A stretch of DNA of 64,000 nt. Origin: Lachnospiraceae bacterium (GTDB taxonomy: Bacteria; Bacillota; Clostridia; Lachnospirales; Lachnospiraceae). Numbering within the stretch: position 1 is the stretch's first letter; every line of letters starts with the position of its first letter. Made by a program: the position numbers and the translations under genes. The notes below the pieces were generated by a model that saw only the letters and a program-made list of their open reading frames with translations, did no database searches and was not told the origin of the DNA. Location of the stretch: the NCBI GenBank assembly GCA_015056815.1, contig SVFN01000016.1, positions 28,868-92,867 of the forward strand, written 5' to 3'. Shown piece by piece: positions 49,483-60,417 of the stretch.

Positions 49483-52400
49483 TTACTTTTTGATCTTAAC
49501 TTTAACAGGATCGCTGTACTCTCCGTAAACCTTATTCTTTGAGGCATCAAGCACGTATGCCCTTACCCTGACATAATAGGTCTTACCCTTCTTCAGTTTC
49601 TTGACAGTTGCTTTCGCATTTATACCGGAAACATTTTTTGCAATCTTCTTGAAGTTTTTCTTCAGCGACAATTGTACTTCATACCCTGCTGCACCATTAA
49701 CCTTTTTCCAGGAAATTGTCGCTACTGCGGCTTTCTTGCTCTTTGCTTTCGCAGATGTGACTTTTCCAGGTGCTGAAACCGGTACTTTCGATGATGTACC
49801 GGATGATACACCGGGAGTTCCACCGGATGATACACCGGGAGTTCCACCGGATGATGCGACCGGAGCCGGCTGCTTAATTGTACCGATCAGATTCAGTTGC
49901 AGAATAAACGGCTCTTTCTTAAAGACTGCCGCATACATCGTTGCGCCCTGATTTTCGCTGCCCGGCTGGTCCAATACAACCTCGGATATGCTGGCTTTTT
50001 CTGTCAATATATGGCCTTCGTCTGTATCCTTGCATCCTTCTTTTTTACATACTGCAACTGCCGTGCAGTTCTTTCCGTCTTCGGACCATTTGTATTCCGG
50101 TGTGCCATACTCATGACCTGTCGCTTTGATGGTTTTTCCATCCTCAATCTTCTTATTGCAGTCCTTGCACCAGATATCACCTGAATATCCGTCATCGACA
50201 CAGGTAGCTTCCTTAGCATCTCTCGTTTCCGTGTGCTCATGTTCACATTCTTTCCTGTTGATCGTGATGACGATTGTTTCATTTTCATAGTTTCCGGCGT
50301 CGGCTCCGCAGTAAAATGCCGTTGCACTGACCTCTTCGCCGTTTATGATCTCAATTTCAGCATCCTCTTCGTCCCACTTCCAATTCTCGGGCAACGGTAT
50401 GTCCCCAACCTTTGCAATATTGTATTCAACACGGATCTCCGGATCAGGCATATTTGCCACCTGTGTGGGTACAAGATCGATCACCGTATCCTTTTCGATC
50501 TCGAAGGAATAGTCCTTGTTCTCTGCCTTCTTTTCCCCATCCACAAACCAACTGTAATGGACGAGGCCGTTTCCTGCTTTCAGCAGGATCGTTGAACCCT
50601 TGGGAACTGTTTTACCGGATACGACCCTCTCAGTGATCTCCTCTTCCTGGTCATTTATATCAGTATAGTAAGCGACCACATTGTCATTATAACTTACCGT
50701 GCAGGGTTTCCCCTTAAACACGGGATAGATGGTCACATCACTTTCAGGCATTGTGATCTCAAGGGTATCGCCGTAGATATAGTATGACCTGCCTCCCACG
50801 ATCTTAACCCAGTACATAGGAACCACTTCATCTGCTTCCTGCATTTCGAACTCAAGCTTTGTACCTACAGGATACTTCATACCGTTTTCAAAACCTTCCG
50901 GTTTGATCACCGTTCCGCCACCTGTCAGTTTTTCATCCACCGTTACGCCGAACGAATATACCCTGAAGTATGCATCGATCAACGTATTCTTGGCAAATAT
51001 ATTCCTGCTGATATTCCGGGTATTCAGCGTCGTCTCTTCACCGTCTTCGGTTATCGTCCAGTGATCAAATGCATATCCGGTTAACGGCTCAGCTGATAGT
51101 TTCACTGTAGTTCCTGCCGCATAAGATACACTGTTTTCCGATACGCTGTTTATTTTCTCGGGAACCGTCATTGAGACAGTTCCGGCCTGGATTCCCTCGA
51201 CAGGCTTGGCGCTGATCTGTACAGGATACTTGGTTGCATTGATCACAAACTCCTGGGAATGAAGCGTCAGTTCATAATTCTTTGCCTTCGCCTGCGAACC
51301 AGCCTTCGCCGCAAGTTTTGCATAATATTTTCCGGGCGCTGTATTATTATTGATCGTTGCCGGAGCCGTCTGATTACCATTCAGGAATGTAAGCGTTACC
51401 AGATCCTCAAGCTTATCACTTCCAGCCGGATGATCATCATACATAACGTACGCCTTCGGTTCTTTTCCTTCCACATCGCCCTTGGACAGATCCTGAACCA
51501 GTACGCCGATTTCGATCGGTCGTTTTACAACGGTGTAATAATAACTAAATGTCCTTTGGGTCGTTTCACCGGCAAGTTTTACTGTAATCTTCTGGTTCTC
51601 ATAAACTCCGGGGGCTTTGAGCAGTGTCTCATAGTATCCGTTTTCATTCGTCTCATCTGCTACCTTTTCCTCAATGGTTTTGCCCGATTCATCCTTTGTA
51701 AAACGATAAAAGTCAATGCGCATATCATCACCGTAAGCAAAGGTTACGGTACGCTCACCGTTTGCTTTGGACAGAACGGGATAGATCGCCTCCTGCCCTA
51801 CAAGCATGCTTACCGGCTCAGCTGAGCAGGAACCGAATACAGCATCGCCGCCATAGTATGCACGTATCTGATAGATACCGTCTTCAAGCTCATTCAGATC
51901 CGTTGCATCAGCCAGGGATGCGGTAGCTGTAGTTCCGCTGCTCTTTAACGGAACAGTGTATACTTTCTGAATCGAATCTTTTTCTATAATAAAATTCACA
52001 TTTCCGGAAGGTGCCACAAGGCATGTATTCACCGTAGGCTTCAGGGTTACCGTTGCATCCGGTATCCTATCCGTGCACTTAGCACTGATACTGCCCATAC
52101 TCACGCCGCGCATTCGATATGCAATGGAAAATACGTCCGTAAATGCCGTAACACTACTGCGTTTACCAAGCTCAGGATCATCATAGATCGCATCGATCCT
52201 GCAGCGGTAATCTCCCGCCTCATCCATGGAAGCATTCTCTATGCTCATAACAGAAGTGGTATTACCCTTGATATCTTTCCAGCCCTTCTTGATATCATAT
52301 TTCTGCCACTGATAGGAAAGGAAAGTGAAACTTTCCGCATTCAGCACTTTCGCCTGAATATCATAAGTCCTGTCCGGGAAAATGATCAGCTTGTCACCGC

Positions 52401-55400
52401 TTAGTCCCTTCAGCTCGATATTCGGATACTCGGCATCGGAATGTGTATATGCACGGATCGTCTCGCTGGGCATGGATACCGGTGGGGGCGATGACAGATC
52501 ACGAGCTGCCTCTACATAATACTCATATTCGGTGCCCGGTGTCAGTTCGATTTTTCCGCTGTTGGCAGTATTCCCATCATCAATGAAGGTGTAAGTATAA
52601 CTTCCGTCTTCATTCTTTGTGCCTTCCTTCACGCCGATGCTGCCCACACGAAGTACTGCCTTCCTGCCGTTGATATCGTGCAGGCGGTAGATATCAAAAC
52701 GCCCTGCCCTTGTGATATCTTCATAATCCCATTCCAGTGCAATGGAGTTGGGGGTTGACTCGTCATAATCCTGATGTAGATTTTCCGGTACTAAAGGAGG
52801 TTGTACCACATCCGTAACCAGATAATCAACAACAGGGAATTTTACTGTCTTTCCGTTTCTATTGGTATAAGAGCCTTCATGGGCAAACAGTTTCCATGAC
52901 ATGCCATAGCCGTAATCCTCAGCCTCTTTCGGCATGTTCTGCATCTCTGCCGTAAAAGAATTTCCGGAGGTATTGGTCATGGCATAACCGGCCTCCACGG
53001 CGGCTCCGCCCGTAACACCGAGGGTTACGCCACCTGCGCCGGCTCCTGCGGAGAAGGACATTTCCACTCCCGCCGAAAAGCTTGTTTCATTTTCTTTGCT
53101 CATCTCGATGGACTGACTCTGCGTCATACCACCGCCTGCGCTGGTAAAATCAACCGCCATCCAGTTTCCGTCAAACTCTCTGACATGACTGTAACTTCCT
53201 GAACTTTCAGGATAACTCTCCGGGAATCCCAGCGTATGATTCAGTACACTTTCATCGATCCTCGGCAGCTCGGTGTAGTTTTCCGCGATCGTATTGTACT
53301 TCTCCAGTTCCATAGTGGTAACACATGGCGTCTTGGGGAAGAAGATAGATTTCTTATAAGACTGCTTTTTCCCTGTCTTCCTGTCTATATAGAAAGTTTC
53401 ATATTCATAGATCTCGGTAGGGATCGAATACAGTACCACGGCATCGGCACCTGAGCTGGTCGCATACTCTACAGAGTATTCAAGCGAACTTTCCTGCTCA
53501 TATGCTGCCGTAAAACTTGCCGTCCAGGAAACCTCAGCCTCTACCTGTGCCACATTACCAAGACCCAGGATACTGATCTCCTGTTCTACTCTTTCAAAAA
53601 CACCGGCTGAGATCGTAGCAGAGCCACCTACGCTCTGTCCGCTTCCGGTTGTCTTTCCGTAAGAAGTGGTCGACTCGGGATAGTTGCCGGAAAGCTCATC
53701 ATTCGCCAGAAGATCCTTAAAGTACGGCGGTGAAGAAAGCACAGCCAGGACCTCGGGATCCGTATATTCAACAGAGTGTTTACCGGTGTAGTTCATATAC
53801 ATGGTATCATCATCAGTATTCAGGATGGCAAATACGCCCGGATTACCATAATACGCCGGAGTGCCATTGTAAAACTTTTCTGCCACATTGAGAGGCATCA
53901 TCGGGCCTTCTGCAGAACCGGGCGAATATGCTCCCGTATAATATCCTGTCTTCAGAGGGTTATTCCCATATGTATCTACGTAAAGATTTGGGCGATAATG
54001 TGATTCCGTCATAACAAGACTATGATAGAATACTGTCTGAACGCCATCTCCATTCAGATCTGACACCTGAAAATCATAAGGGATCAGTCCCTGCTGTGCT
54101 CCTTTTACAGAATTGTTATTATCGGCATCACGATTATATTGTATCTTTGGATGTACAACTCCCGTCTCTACCGTAAGCACTCCATCCTGAAATGACAGTG
54201 CCCTATCGTTTTTTTCATAGGATGTCAGGAAACAATGATTCACATAATGGAGTTCAAGCGGCATACGCAGGGTATAGTTTGTTGCGTTTCCCGAATTAAA
54301 AGTATTGAGTTCTAACCGATAATCCTTATCATATGCTACCGTTTCATACTCCTTCTTCATTGCATTATACTTGCATACCGAAAGACTCCCGTACGAAGTA
54401 GTACTTGTAACCGTAGTTTTGGACAGTATTCCCAGATAAGTATTCAGTTTACCTGCAACCTTTTCACAGAAAACGACAACTGACGGATCATAAAAATTTC
54501 TGCCCTTCATTACTCCGCCGGCCGTCAGGTCAACTGACCGGGACTGATCAAGCATAAGTTTTCTGGAACCGTGATAGATGGTCACTGCCTGATCACAGCC
54601 CACAACCAGATCATCAATGCCGTCCTGGTTCAAGTCGCCCGCATCCATGGAAACGAAGTTATCGTCTTTCGCCGAAATGGTACTCCGGATTTCCCAGTTG
54701 CTCATATCACGGATATCACATTTATCCGGTGATGAAGTCAGACCATAAACTTCTATTCTTGCTCCCGCGTCCGACTTCGGATTATAAACTGCAATTTCAT
54801 CGATGCCATTTCCATCAAAATCACCGGTCACAATACTCATGTATGCTATGGCCTGTATCTTGTTGGCATTTGCATTGCTCATGTAAGTCCATTGCCGATA
54901 TGTCGAAACAGCCTGCGATGTATTCCAGCCGAGTTGTTTCGACTTATCTGTCGTTTGGATACTTGTTTCTTTCGTATCCACAACGCTGAGATAGGTTTTC
55001 TGATTATCCGTATCGAATCTTACCATAGCAAACTGTGCTTTTTTCCCGTCTGCTTTGCCGTCAAAGCTTCCGCCGGCAGTTTTATTCATGTACGCCGAAC
55101 TTAAGGGGGCACTGTTTTGCGCGCTTTTTCTTGTTCCTTCTATATCTGCTCTATGGAGCTGTACCCTCGATCTGTGAATATGAATCGTGGCACTGCTTGT
55201 TCCGCAGCCACCGTTCATGTCAGCATTATTACGCCATTCAGTATTACTTGACCAAGGGTTATAATTGCAGTAATACCCACCTATGGAATCATTACCCGGA
55301 TTATTCTGGTATGTAACATACAAGTTCGTAATCGGTGTAAATCCGTTTGCATCCTTGCCTTTGGTGTAATACAACCATATGAACTGTCCACCTGCTTTAT

Positions 55401-56121
55401 GATTTAGATCTCCGCTGTTGCCCGTACCTCCGGTAATAGGAGCCCGATAATAATCTTTTCCGCTTATTTCTATACTATTAGGCGGCCCTCCCCCCGGATT
55501 ATTAAGAATAAGAAGATCCGTAATTGCTTGCTCGGGATCGGTAGTTGTCTTATATCCCAAATAAATAAAATCGCCCCCGGCTTTGTAATTCAAGTCAATT
55601 CCAATAAGGTTATAGCCACTATTCCTAATAGCATTTTGAGCCTCTGTCTCGCCTCCTCCTGAGACTATAATATCAGAGATATAAGTGCCTCTTTCTCCAA
55701 CACCGGCATTATTGTAAATGCTATTGTTCAAATATGTGATCACATTTTTCCCCTGGGACAAAGACCCTGCATTCGCATAGGTATATGTCCGTCCCGTCAG
55801 GGTTGACCTGTCATTACCAATCAGCGTATACCCGGACACTCCCATGTTCGCCATATACACTTCATCGGAAACTGTGCCCGTAACCGTCTTTTTGCCATAG
55901 GGATTCGTGATATCATCATCCGGATCATAGCCATCCGGCAACACATCCGAATTGATTCCCAAAGCCTTCAGGGCATTCCCGGAACCGGCATTATACCCCT
56001 GTCCCGTCTCTGCTGCTTTTGTTTCTACTGCGCCAAAGCCCGTCGGAATTCCGGTCAAAATGAACACCGCAGACAAGCCGATGGACAAAAGTCGCCTCTT
56101 CAGGTTACTTTTCTTTTTCAT
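49483..56121 (-). CDS. Giant secreted protein with MABP-like, FG-GAP, Fn3 and Ig-like domains
   Basis: A 2212-residue exported protein. A signal peptide (LLSIGLSAVFILTGIPTGFG) is followed by three MABP/beta-prism-like repeats at about 85-275 (GYTLIGNDRSTLTG, GYNLIGIDLNYKAGGDFIYL, DLNHKAGGQFIWLYY). FG-GAP calcium-binding repeats follow (VTGDFDGNGIDEIAVYNP, AGDLNQDGIDDLVVGCD). Residues about 860-1080 are Ser/Gly/Thr-rich amphipathic strands (SAGVEMSFSAGAGAGGVTLG) that resemble membrane-inserting hairpins of pore-forming proteins. Then Fn3, Ig-like and InlB-B-like domains, a CxxC-containing repeat (WCKDCNKKIEDG), a GTPGVSSG linker repeat, and a last Fn3 domain (GAAGYEVQLSLKKNFKKIAK). No LPXTG anchor. 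Adhesin, scaffold or toxin-like roles are all open. Confidence 0.82.
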   Translation of the reverse strand: MKKKSNLKRRLLSIGLSAVFILTGIPTGFGAVETKAAETGQGYNAGSGNALKALGINSDVLPDGYDPDDDITNPYGKKTVTGTVSDEVYMANMGVSGYTLIGNDRSTLTGRTYTYANAGSLSQGKNVITYLNNSIYNNAGVGERGTYISDIIVSGGGETEAQNAIRNSGYNLIGIDLNYKAGGDFIYLGYKTTTDPEQAITDLLILNNPGGGPPNSIEISGKDYYRAPITGGTGNSGDLNHKAGGQFIWLYYTKGKDANGFTPITNLYVTYQNNPGNDSIGGYYCNYNPWSSNTEWRNNADMNGGCGTSSATIHIHRSRVQLHRADIEGTRKSAQNSAPLSSAYMNKTAGGSFDGKADGKKAQFAMVRFDTDNQKTYLSVVDTKETSIQTTDKSKQLGWNTSQAVSTYRQWTYMSNANANKIQAIAYMSIVTGDFDGNGIDEIAVYNPKSDAGARIEVYGLTSSPDKCDIRDMSNWEIRSTISAKDDNFVSMDAGDLNQDGIDDLVVGCDQAVTIYHGSRKLMLDQSRSVDLTAGGVMKGRNFYDPSVVVFCEKVAGKLNTYLGILSKTTVTSTTSYGSLSVCKYNAMKKEYETVAYDKDYRLELNTFNSGNATNYTLRMPLELHYVNHCFLTSYEKNDRALSFQDGVLTVETGVVHPKIQYNRDADNNNSVKGAQQGLIPYDFQVSDLNGDGVQTVFYHSLVMTESHYRPNLYVDTYGNNPLKTGYYTGAYSPGSAEGPMMPLNVAEKFYNGTPAYYGNPGVFAILNTDDDTMYMNYTGKHSVEYTDPEVLAVLSSPPYFKDLLANDELSGNYPESTTSYGKTTGSGQSVGGSATISAGVFERVEQEISILGLGNVAQVEAEVSWTASFTAAYEQESSLEYSVEYATSSGADAVVLYSIPTEIYEYETFYIDRKTGKKQSYKKSIFFPKTPCVTTMELEKYNTIAENYTELPRIDESVLNHTLGFPESYPESSGSYSHVREFDGNWMAVDFTSAGGGMTQSQSIEMSKENETSFSAGVEMSFSAGAGAGGVTLGVTGGAAVEAGYAMTNTSGNSFTAEMQNMPKEAEDYGYGMSWKLFAHEGSYTNRNGKTVKFPVVDYLVTDVVQPPLVPENLHQDYDESTPNSIALEWDYEDITRAGRFDIYRLHDINGRKAVLRVGSIGVKEGTKNEDGSYTYTFIDDGNTANSGKIELTPGTEYEYYVEAARDLSSPPPVSMPSETIRAYTHSDAEYPNIELKGLSGDKLIIFPDRTYDIQAKVLNAESFTFLSYQWQKYDIKKGWKDIKGNTTSVMSIENASMDEAGDYRCRIDAIYDDPELGKRSSVTAFTDVFSIAYRMRGVSMGSISAKCTDRIPDATVTLKPTVNTCLVAPSGNVNFIIEKDSIQKVYTVPLKSSGTTATASLADATDLNELEDGIYQIRAYYGGDAVFGSCSAEPVSMLVGQEAIYPVLSKANGERTVTFAYGDDMRIDFYRFTKDESGKTIEEKVADETNENGYYETLLKAPGVYENQKITVKLAGETTQRTFSYYYTVVKRPIEIGVLVQDLSKGDVEGKEPKAYVMYDDHPAGSDKLEDLVTLTFLNGNQTAPATINNNTAPGKYYAKLAAKAGSQAKAKNYELTLHSQEFVINATKYPVQISAKPVEGIQAGTVSMTVPEKINSVSENSVSYAAGTTVKLSAEPLTGYAFDHWTITEDGEETTLNTRNISRNIFAKNTLIDAYFRVYSFGVTVDEKLTGGGTVIKPEGFENGMKYPVGTKLEFEMQEADEVVPMYWVKIVGGRSYYIYGDTLEITMPESDVTIYPVFKGKPCTVSYNDNVVAYYTDINDQEEEITERVVSGKTVPKGSTILLKAGNGLVHYSWFVDGEKKAENKDYSFEIEKDTVIDLVPTQVANMPDPEIRVEYNIAKVGDIPLPENWKWDEEDAEIEIINGEEVSATAFYCGADAGNYENETIVITINRKECEHEHTETRDAKEATCVDDGYSGDIWCKDCNKKIEDGKTIKATGHEYGTPEYKWSEDGKNCTAVAVCKKEGCKDTDEGHILTEKASISEVVLDQPGSENQGATMYAAVFKKEPFILQLNLIGTIKQPAPVASSGGTPGVSSGGTPGVSSGTSSKVPVSAPGKVTSAKAKSKKAAVATISWKKVNGAAGYEVQLSLKKNFKKIAKNVSGINAKATVKKLKKGKTYYVRVRAYVLDASKNKVYGEYSDPVKVKIKK
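49799..49856. repeat. Tandem 24-base coding repeat
   Basis: The unit CCGGATGATACACCGGGAGT plus TCCA occurs at 49799-49822 and 49823-49846, with a partial third copy from 49847. It encodes the linker TPGVSSGG before the final Fn3 domain of the giant protein and is a likely site of copy-number change. Confidence 0.85.
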
Positions 56122-56188
56122 ATTCTTCTCCCTTCTGCTGCTTCAAACCTCTATACAACATTTTTAAGCTTATTAACCCTTATTATAT

Positions 56189-56217
56189 ATTATAATTTTA
56201 CCGCGTAATAAAAACAA
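56189..56217 (-). promoter_or_regulatory. Sigma-A promoter of the giant secreted protein
   Basis: Reverse strand: TTGTTT (56217-56212), 17 bases, TATAAT (56194-56189). The leader is about 60 bases with GAAGGGAGAAG before the ATG. The rest of 56218-56437 shows no credible gene: one 61-codon minus-strand reading frame there has no ribosome site and atypical composition. Confidence 0.75.
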
Positions 56218-56437
56218 CCCCTATTGAAAATATAGTTACGATCCAAAAATATTTCACTGATATTACCATTAAAAAGAGCCGGGAGACTGCTGAAAATGCC
56301 GAAGCTGAATGGATGATCTATTTGTCCACGGGATAGTGATTTGAAAAAGAAAAACATTGAAAGAAATCCGCACATATATCTAACGGATCGGAATAAATAT
56401 GATCTGAATCGATCGCAGGGTTATTCTAAAGATTCAT

Positions 56438-56465
56438 CGCCCGCCATGTAAATACATGGCGGGCG
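56438..56465. terminator. Long perfect hairpin after araD
   Basis: CGCCCGCCATGTA (56438-56450) and TACATGGCGGGCG (56453-56465) form a 13-bp stem with a 2-base loop. It lies 26 bases after the araD stop. The following bases are not T-rich, so it may be a rho-independent terminator of weak type or an mRNA-protecting hairpin. Confidence 0.6.
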
Positions 56466-56491
56466 CAAATCAAATCTTTTTGGGAACAATT

Positions 56492-57184
56492 CTACTGTCC
56501 GTAGTAAGCGTTAGCACCGTGCTTGCGGTAGAAATGCTTGTCCGCGATACGCTGCGGTGCAGGCTCTACGCCCGGCTTTAATACTTCCGTGCGAAGTGCC
56601 ATCTTGGCAACCTCCTCCAAAACGACTGCGTGATAAACAGCCTGAGCTGCATCCTTGCCCCAGGTAAACGGTCCGTGATTGGTGCACAATACCGCCGGTG
56701 TATACATCGGATTCAATTTAAGCTCTTCAAATGTCTCGATGATGACTTTACCGGTATTTAACTCATAAGCTTCATCAATCTCTTCCTGTGAAAGAACTCT
56801 CGCACACGGGATCGGTCCGTAAAAATAGTCTGCATGAGTCGTCCCGTAAAGCGGAATACTTCTTCCTGCCTGCGCCCAGCTTGTCGCATACGGTGAATGC
56901 GTGTGTACAACGCCGCCGATCTCCGGGTATTTCTTATAAAGCTCCAGATGAGTCGCCGTGTCAGACGAAGGTTTGTATCTGCCTTCCACTCTCTCACCGT
57001 CTAAGTTCATGACTACCATATCATCAGGTGTCAGCTCATCATACTCCACTCCGCTGGGTTTGATGACAAACAGTCCGCTCTCTCTGTCAATTCCGCTGAC
57101 ATTCCCCCAGGTATAGGTGATCAGTCCGCGCTTCGGAAGCTCCATATTCGCTTCATATACTTCTTTTTTTAACTGCTCTAACAT
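56492..57184 (-). CDS. araD: L-ribulose-5-phosphate 4-epimerase
   Basis: A 230-residue class II aldolase-fold epimerase that turns L-ribulose 5-phosphate into D-xylulose 5-phosphate. The phosphate-binding [38 protein letters not shown], the zinc site [20 protein letters not shown] and [20 protein letters not shown] are all present, with the zinc His residues at the expected places. It is the last gene of araA-araB-araD, 42 bases after the kinase. It feeds arabinose carbon into the pentose phosphate pathway. Confidence 0.95.
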   Translation of the reverse strand: MLEQLKKEVYEANMELPKRGLITYTWGNVSGIDRESGLFVIKPSGVEYDELTPDDMVVMNLDGERVEGRYKPSSDTATHLELYKKYPEIGGVVHTHSPYATSWAQAGRSIPLYGTTHADYFYGPIPCARVLSQEEIDEAYELNTGKVIIETFEELKLNPMYTPAVLCTNHGPFTWGKDAAQAVYHAVVLEEVAKMALRTEVLKPGVEPAPQRIADKHFYRKHGANAYYGQ

Positions 57185-57226
57185 AATCGATACCTCTTTG
57201 TCTCTTTCTATTGGTTGGATACTGTA

Positions 57227-58822
57227 TTATTCCGGTAAAGCATCCACAGCTGCACGCTCGATCGCCAGACCGTCTGTGTAGCGTTTGATGAACTCGTCAA
57301 AGCCCTTTACATCCTTCTCCGCCGGATCCATGCTGGTACCGATCTCACCGCCGAATACTTTATCTACGAGGAAGCTGTCCAAGGTTTCGCCTTCTTCCTT
57401 ACCTAACATGTAGGAAGCTAATACCGCGATTCCCCATGCGCCGCCTTCTCCTGCCGTCTCCATTACGGAAACCGGAGTATCCAATGCTGCTGCAAGAATG
57501 CTCTGTCCGACACCTTTGGTCTTAAACAGTCCGCCGTGACCTGTGATGCGGTCAACCTTCACACCTTCCTGTTTGAGCATGATATCGCATCCTGTCTTTA
57601 ATGCGCCGAGAGAAGTGAACAGATGCACTCTCATGAAATTGGCAAGATTGAACTTACTGTTTGCGGTACGTGCAAAGAGAAGTCTTCCTTCGTCAAATCC
57701 TGTCACATGCTCGCCGGAAAAATAGTTGTATGCCAAGAGACCACCACAGTCCGGATCGCCTTCCAGTGCCTTATTGTAAAGCTTGCCATACAGATCGTTT
57801 TTGTCGATCTTCATACCAAAGGTATCTGCGAACTCATCAAACAGATTTACCCATGCATTCAGGTCGGATGTACAGTTGTTGCAATGAACCATACCTACCA
57901 GACTGCCGGTAGGCGTTGTTACGAGATCGATCTCCGGATAAACCTTGGAAAGATCCTTCTCCAGAACGATCATTGCAAATACGCTGGTACCTGCGGATAC
58001 ATTGCCGGTACGCTCTTTGATCGCATTGGTCGCCACCATGCCGGTACCTGCATCTCCCTCAGGAGGGCAGAACGGCACGCCTGCTTTCAGCTTACCGGAA
58101 ACGTCCAGTAATTTCGCGCCTTCTTCTGTCAGCTTACCTGCCGCATCGCCAGCTAAAAGAACCTTCGGAAGGATGTCTGCCAGTTTCCACGGATATCCCT
58201 TGTCTGCTACCAGCTCATCAAACTGTCCGATCATTTTCTGATTGTAATCTTTTGTATTGATATCGATCGGGAACATACCGGATGCCTCGCCGACACCAAG
58301 CACCTTCTCGCCTGTCAGCTTCCAGTGAACATAACCTGCCAATGTCGTAAAGAATGTAATATCCTTCACATGATCCTCGCCGTTTAAGATTGCCTGATAC
58401 AGATGCGCGATACTCCATCTTTGCGGAATGTGGTAGTTAAACACCTCTGTCAGTTTCTCGGAAGCCGGTCCTGTAATGGTATTTCTCCAGGTACGGAAAG
58501 GTACTAAAAGCTCTCCGTCCTTGTCAAATGCCATATATCCGTGCATCATGCCGGAGAAACCGATCGCTCCGAGTCCGGTAAGCTCCACACCGTATTTGTC
58601 TTTGACGTCTTTTACCAGCTCACTGTAGCAATCCTGCAACCCTTTCCAGATATCATCTTTGGAATACGTCCATACATTGTTCTCATAACGGTTTTCCCAC
58701 TCATGATTTCCCTGGGCGATAGGAGTGTTCTCCTCATCCACCAGTACAGCTTTGATACGGGTAGAACCAAACTCAATACCGAGGACGGCTTTACCGCTTG
58801 CGATTAACTCTTTTGCATCCAT
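57227..58822 (-). CDS. araB: Ribulokinase-type FGGY carbohydrate kinase
   Basis: A 531-residue FGGY kinase between araA and araD, so L-ribulokinase is the natural call. The ATPase fold has [18 protein letters not shown] (phosphate loop), [29 protein letters not shown] and the FGGY-type [20 protein letters not shown] with [14 protein letters not shown]. It belongs to the type common in Clostridia, which resembles xylulokinase more than Bacillus AraB. Sugar phosphorylation with ATP is certain; the substrate is inferred from the operon. It starts 29 bases after araA ends. Confidence 0.9.
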   Translation of the reverse strand: MDAKELIASGKAVLGIEFGSTRIKAVLVDEENTPIAQGNHEWENRYENNVWTYSKDDIWKGLQDCYSELVKDVKDKYGVELTGLGAIGFSGMMHGYMAFDKDGELLVPFRTWRNTITGPASEKLTEVFNYHIPQRWSIAHLYQAILNGEDHVKDITFFTTLAGYVHWKLTGEKVLGVGEASGMFPIDINTKDYNQKMIGQFDELVADKGYPWKLADILPKVLLAGDAAGKLTEEGAKLLDVSGKLKAGVPFCPPEGDAGTGMVATNAIKERTGNVSAGTSVFAMIVLEKDLSKVYPEIDLVTTPTGSLVGMVHCNNCTSDLNAWVNLFDEFADTFGMKIDKNDLYGKLYNKALEGDPDCGGLLAYNYFSGEHVTGFDEGRLLFARTANSKFNLANFMRVHLFTSLGALKTGCDIMLKQEGVKVDRITGHGGLFKTKGVGQSILAAALDTPVSVMETAGEGGAWGIAVLASYMLGKEEGETLDSFLVDKVFGGEIGTSMDPAEKDVKGFDEFIKRYTDGLAIERAAVDALPE

Positions 58823-58851
58823 TATACTTTCTTACTCCTTTCGTCTCTGTC

Positions 58852-60348
58852 TTATCTGTAAAATACTTCACCTAACATCAGATCGCGTTTCAGATCGCGG
58901 ATCTTGGTATCTTTATCGATGTATACAGCCTCAATTCCCATAGCAGCAGCCCAGTCGCCCATCTGCTCAGCAGTCAGGTCATACGAGAATGCTGTATGAT
59001 GAGCCCCGCCTGCCAGGATCCATGCTTCCGCTCCGGTGTACATATCCGGCATCGGAGTCCAGAAGTTCGTAGCTACCGGCAGCTTCGGCATCGGCTTCTC
59101 GTTCTTCTTACATTCAACATCATTGATGATCAGACGGAAACGGTTACCAAGATCGATCAGGCTGGTAGCGATACCCTTGCCTTCTTTGGAAGTAAATACC
59201 AGTCTTGCGGGATCTTCTCTGTTACCCATGGAAAGAGGCTGGCACTTAATGCTGATCGGGCCATCTGCGATCGTCGGACAGATCTCTAACATATGAGCCT
59301 GTAAGATGCCTTCCTTGCCCGGTACCAGATTGTAGGTATAATCCTCTAACATGGAAGTACCCTTGGCATCTTTCATGCCGGCTGTCATGATCTTCATCAG
59401 ACGTACCATGGCTGCCACCTTCCAGTCGCCTTCCGCACCAAATCCGTAGCCCTTCTCTTCCAGTCTCTGGATCGCAAGGCCCGGAAGCTGCTTTAACGCG
59501 CCAAGGTCGCCAAAGTGTGTCACGATCGCCTGATAATTCTTCTCCTCCAGGAAACGCTCGAAACCGATCTCAATCTGAGCCTGTACTGCTACATGCTTCT
59601 TAAATTCTTCGGGATCTCTGCCCTCTAATAATATTTCGTATTTATCATAGTACTCATCTACCAGTGCATTGGTATCGGACTCGGAAACGGAAGCGACACA
59701 GTCCGCGATCTCGTTTACCGGATAAGCATCCACTTCCCAGCCAAACTTGATCTGAGCCTCTACTTTGTCACCTTCGGTAACCGCAACATTACGCATGTTG
59801 TCTGCCACACGCATAACACGGATATGGCTGGACTCCATGATACCGACTGCAGTACGCATCCAGGAAGCGAGCTTGTCGGAAACAACCGGATCCGTCCAGT
59901 GTCCGCAGATGATCTTGCGCTCGATACGCATGCGGCTTACGATATGACCATACTCTCTGTCGCCATGAGCTGCCTGATTCTCATTCATAAAGTCCATATC
60001 GATCTCATCATAAGGGATCTCCTGATTGAACTGTGTATGTAAATGGCATAACGGTTTTCTAAACTCCTGCAAACCTAAGATCCATGATTTGGCCGGTGAG
60101 AAAGTGTGCATCCAGGTGATGACGCCGGCACATGTATCGTCTGCATTTGCCTCATTGAAAGTCTTGCGGATCAGTTCATTCGTGATCAAAGTCGGTTTCC
60201 ATACGATCTCATAGGGAAGTGCACCGGAAGCATTTAAGCTTTCCACGATCTTCTGAGCATGCTCTGCAACGTGTGCAAGGCACTCATCTCCGTATAAATC
60301 CTGTGAGCCTGTACAGAACCAAAACTTGTACTCTTTTTGTGTTAACAT
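58852..60348 (-). CDS. araA: L-arabinose isomerase
   Basis: A 498-residue isomerase, begun at 60348 because AGGAGGAG lies 5 bases upstream and the family starts at this point (an ATG six codons earlier overlaps that site). KEYKFWFCTGSQDLYGDECL, WMHTFSPAKSWILGLQEFRK, HLHTQFNQEIPYDEIDMDFM and YGFGAEGDWKVAAMVRLMK with TSMLEDYTYNL are hallmarks; metal ligands Glu and His are present (GAEGDWK, LEDYTYNL, HMLEICP, GAHHTAFSYDLT). It converts L-arabinose into L-ribulose with manganese. First gene of the arabinose operon. Confidence 0.97.
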   Translation of the reverse strand: MLTQKEYKFWFCTGSQDLYGDECLAHVAEHAQKIVESLNASGALPYEIVWKPTLITNELIRKTFNEANADDTCAGVITWMHTFSPAKSWILGLQEFRKPLCHLHTQFNQEIPYDEIDMDFMNENQAAHGDREYGHIVSRMRIERKIICGHWTDPVVSDKLASWMRTAVGIMESSHIRVMRVADNMRNVAVTEGDKVEAQIKFGWEVDAYPVNEIADCVASVSESDTNALVDEYYDKYEILLEGRDPEEFKKHVAVQAQIEIGFERFLEEKNYQAIVTHFGDLGALKQLPGLAIQRLEEKGYGFGAEGDWKVAAMVRLMKIMTAGMKDAKGTSMLEDYTYNLVPGKEGILQAHMLEICPTIADGPISIKCQPLSMGNREDPARLVFTSKEGKGIATSLIDLGNRFRLIINDVECKKNEKPMPKLPVATNFWTPMPDMYTGAEAWILAGGAHHTAFSYDLTAEQMGDWAAAMGIEAVYIDKDTKIRDLKRDLMLGEVFYR

Positions 60349-60417
60349 TTTTCTCCTCCTATTCATTACATAAATCTCTAAAACCGCCGTTTTTACCCAT
60401 TTCCGGCGATCCTACTG

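Noticed and set aside
56190..56375. A 61-codon minus-strand reading frame upstream of the giant secreted protein
   Set aside because: It overlaps the TTGTTT-17-TATAAT promoter at 56189-56217, has no ribosome binding site, and its Phe-rich composition is what AT-rich promoter DNA gives by chance.
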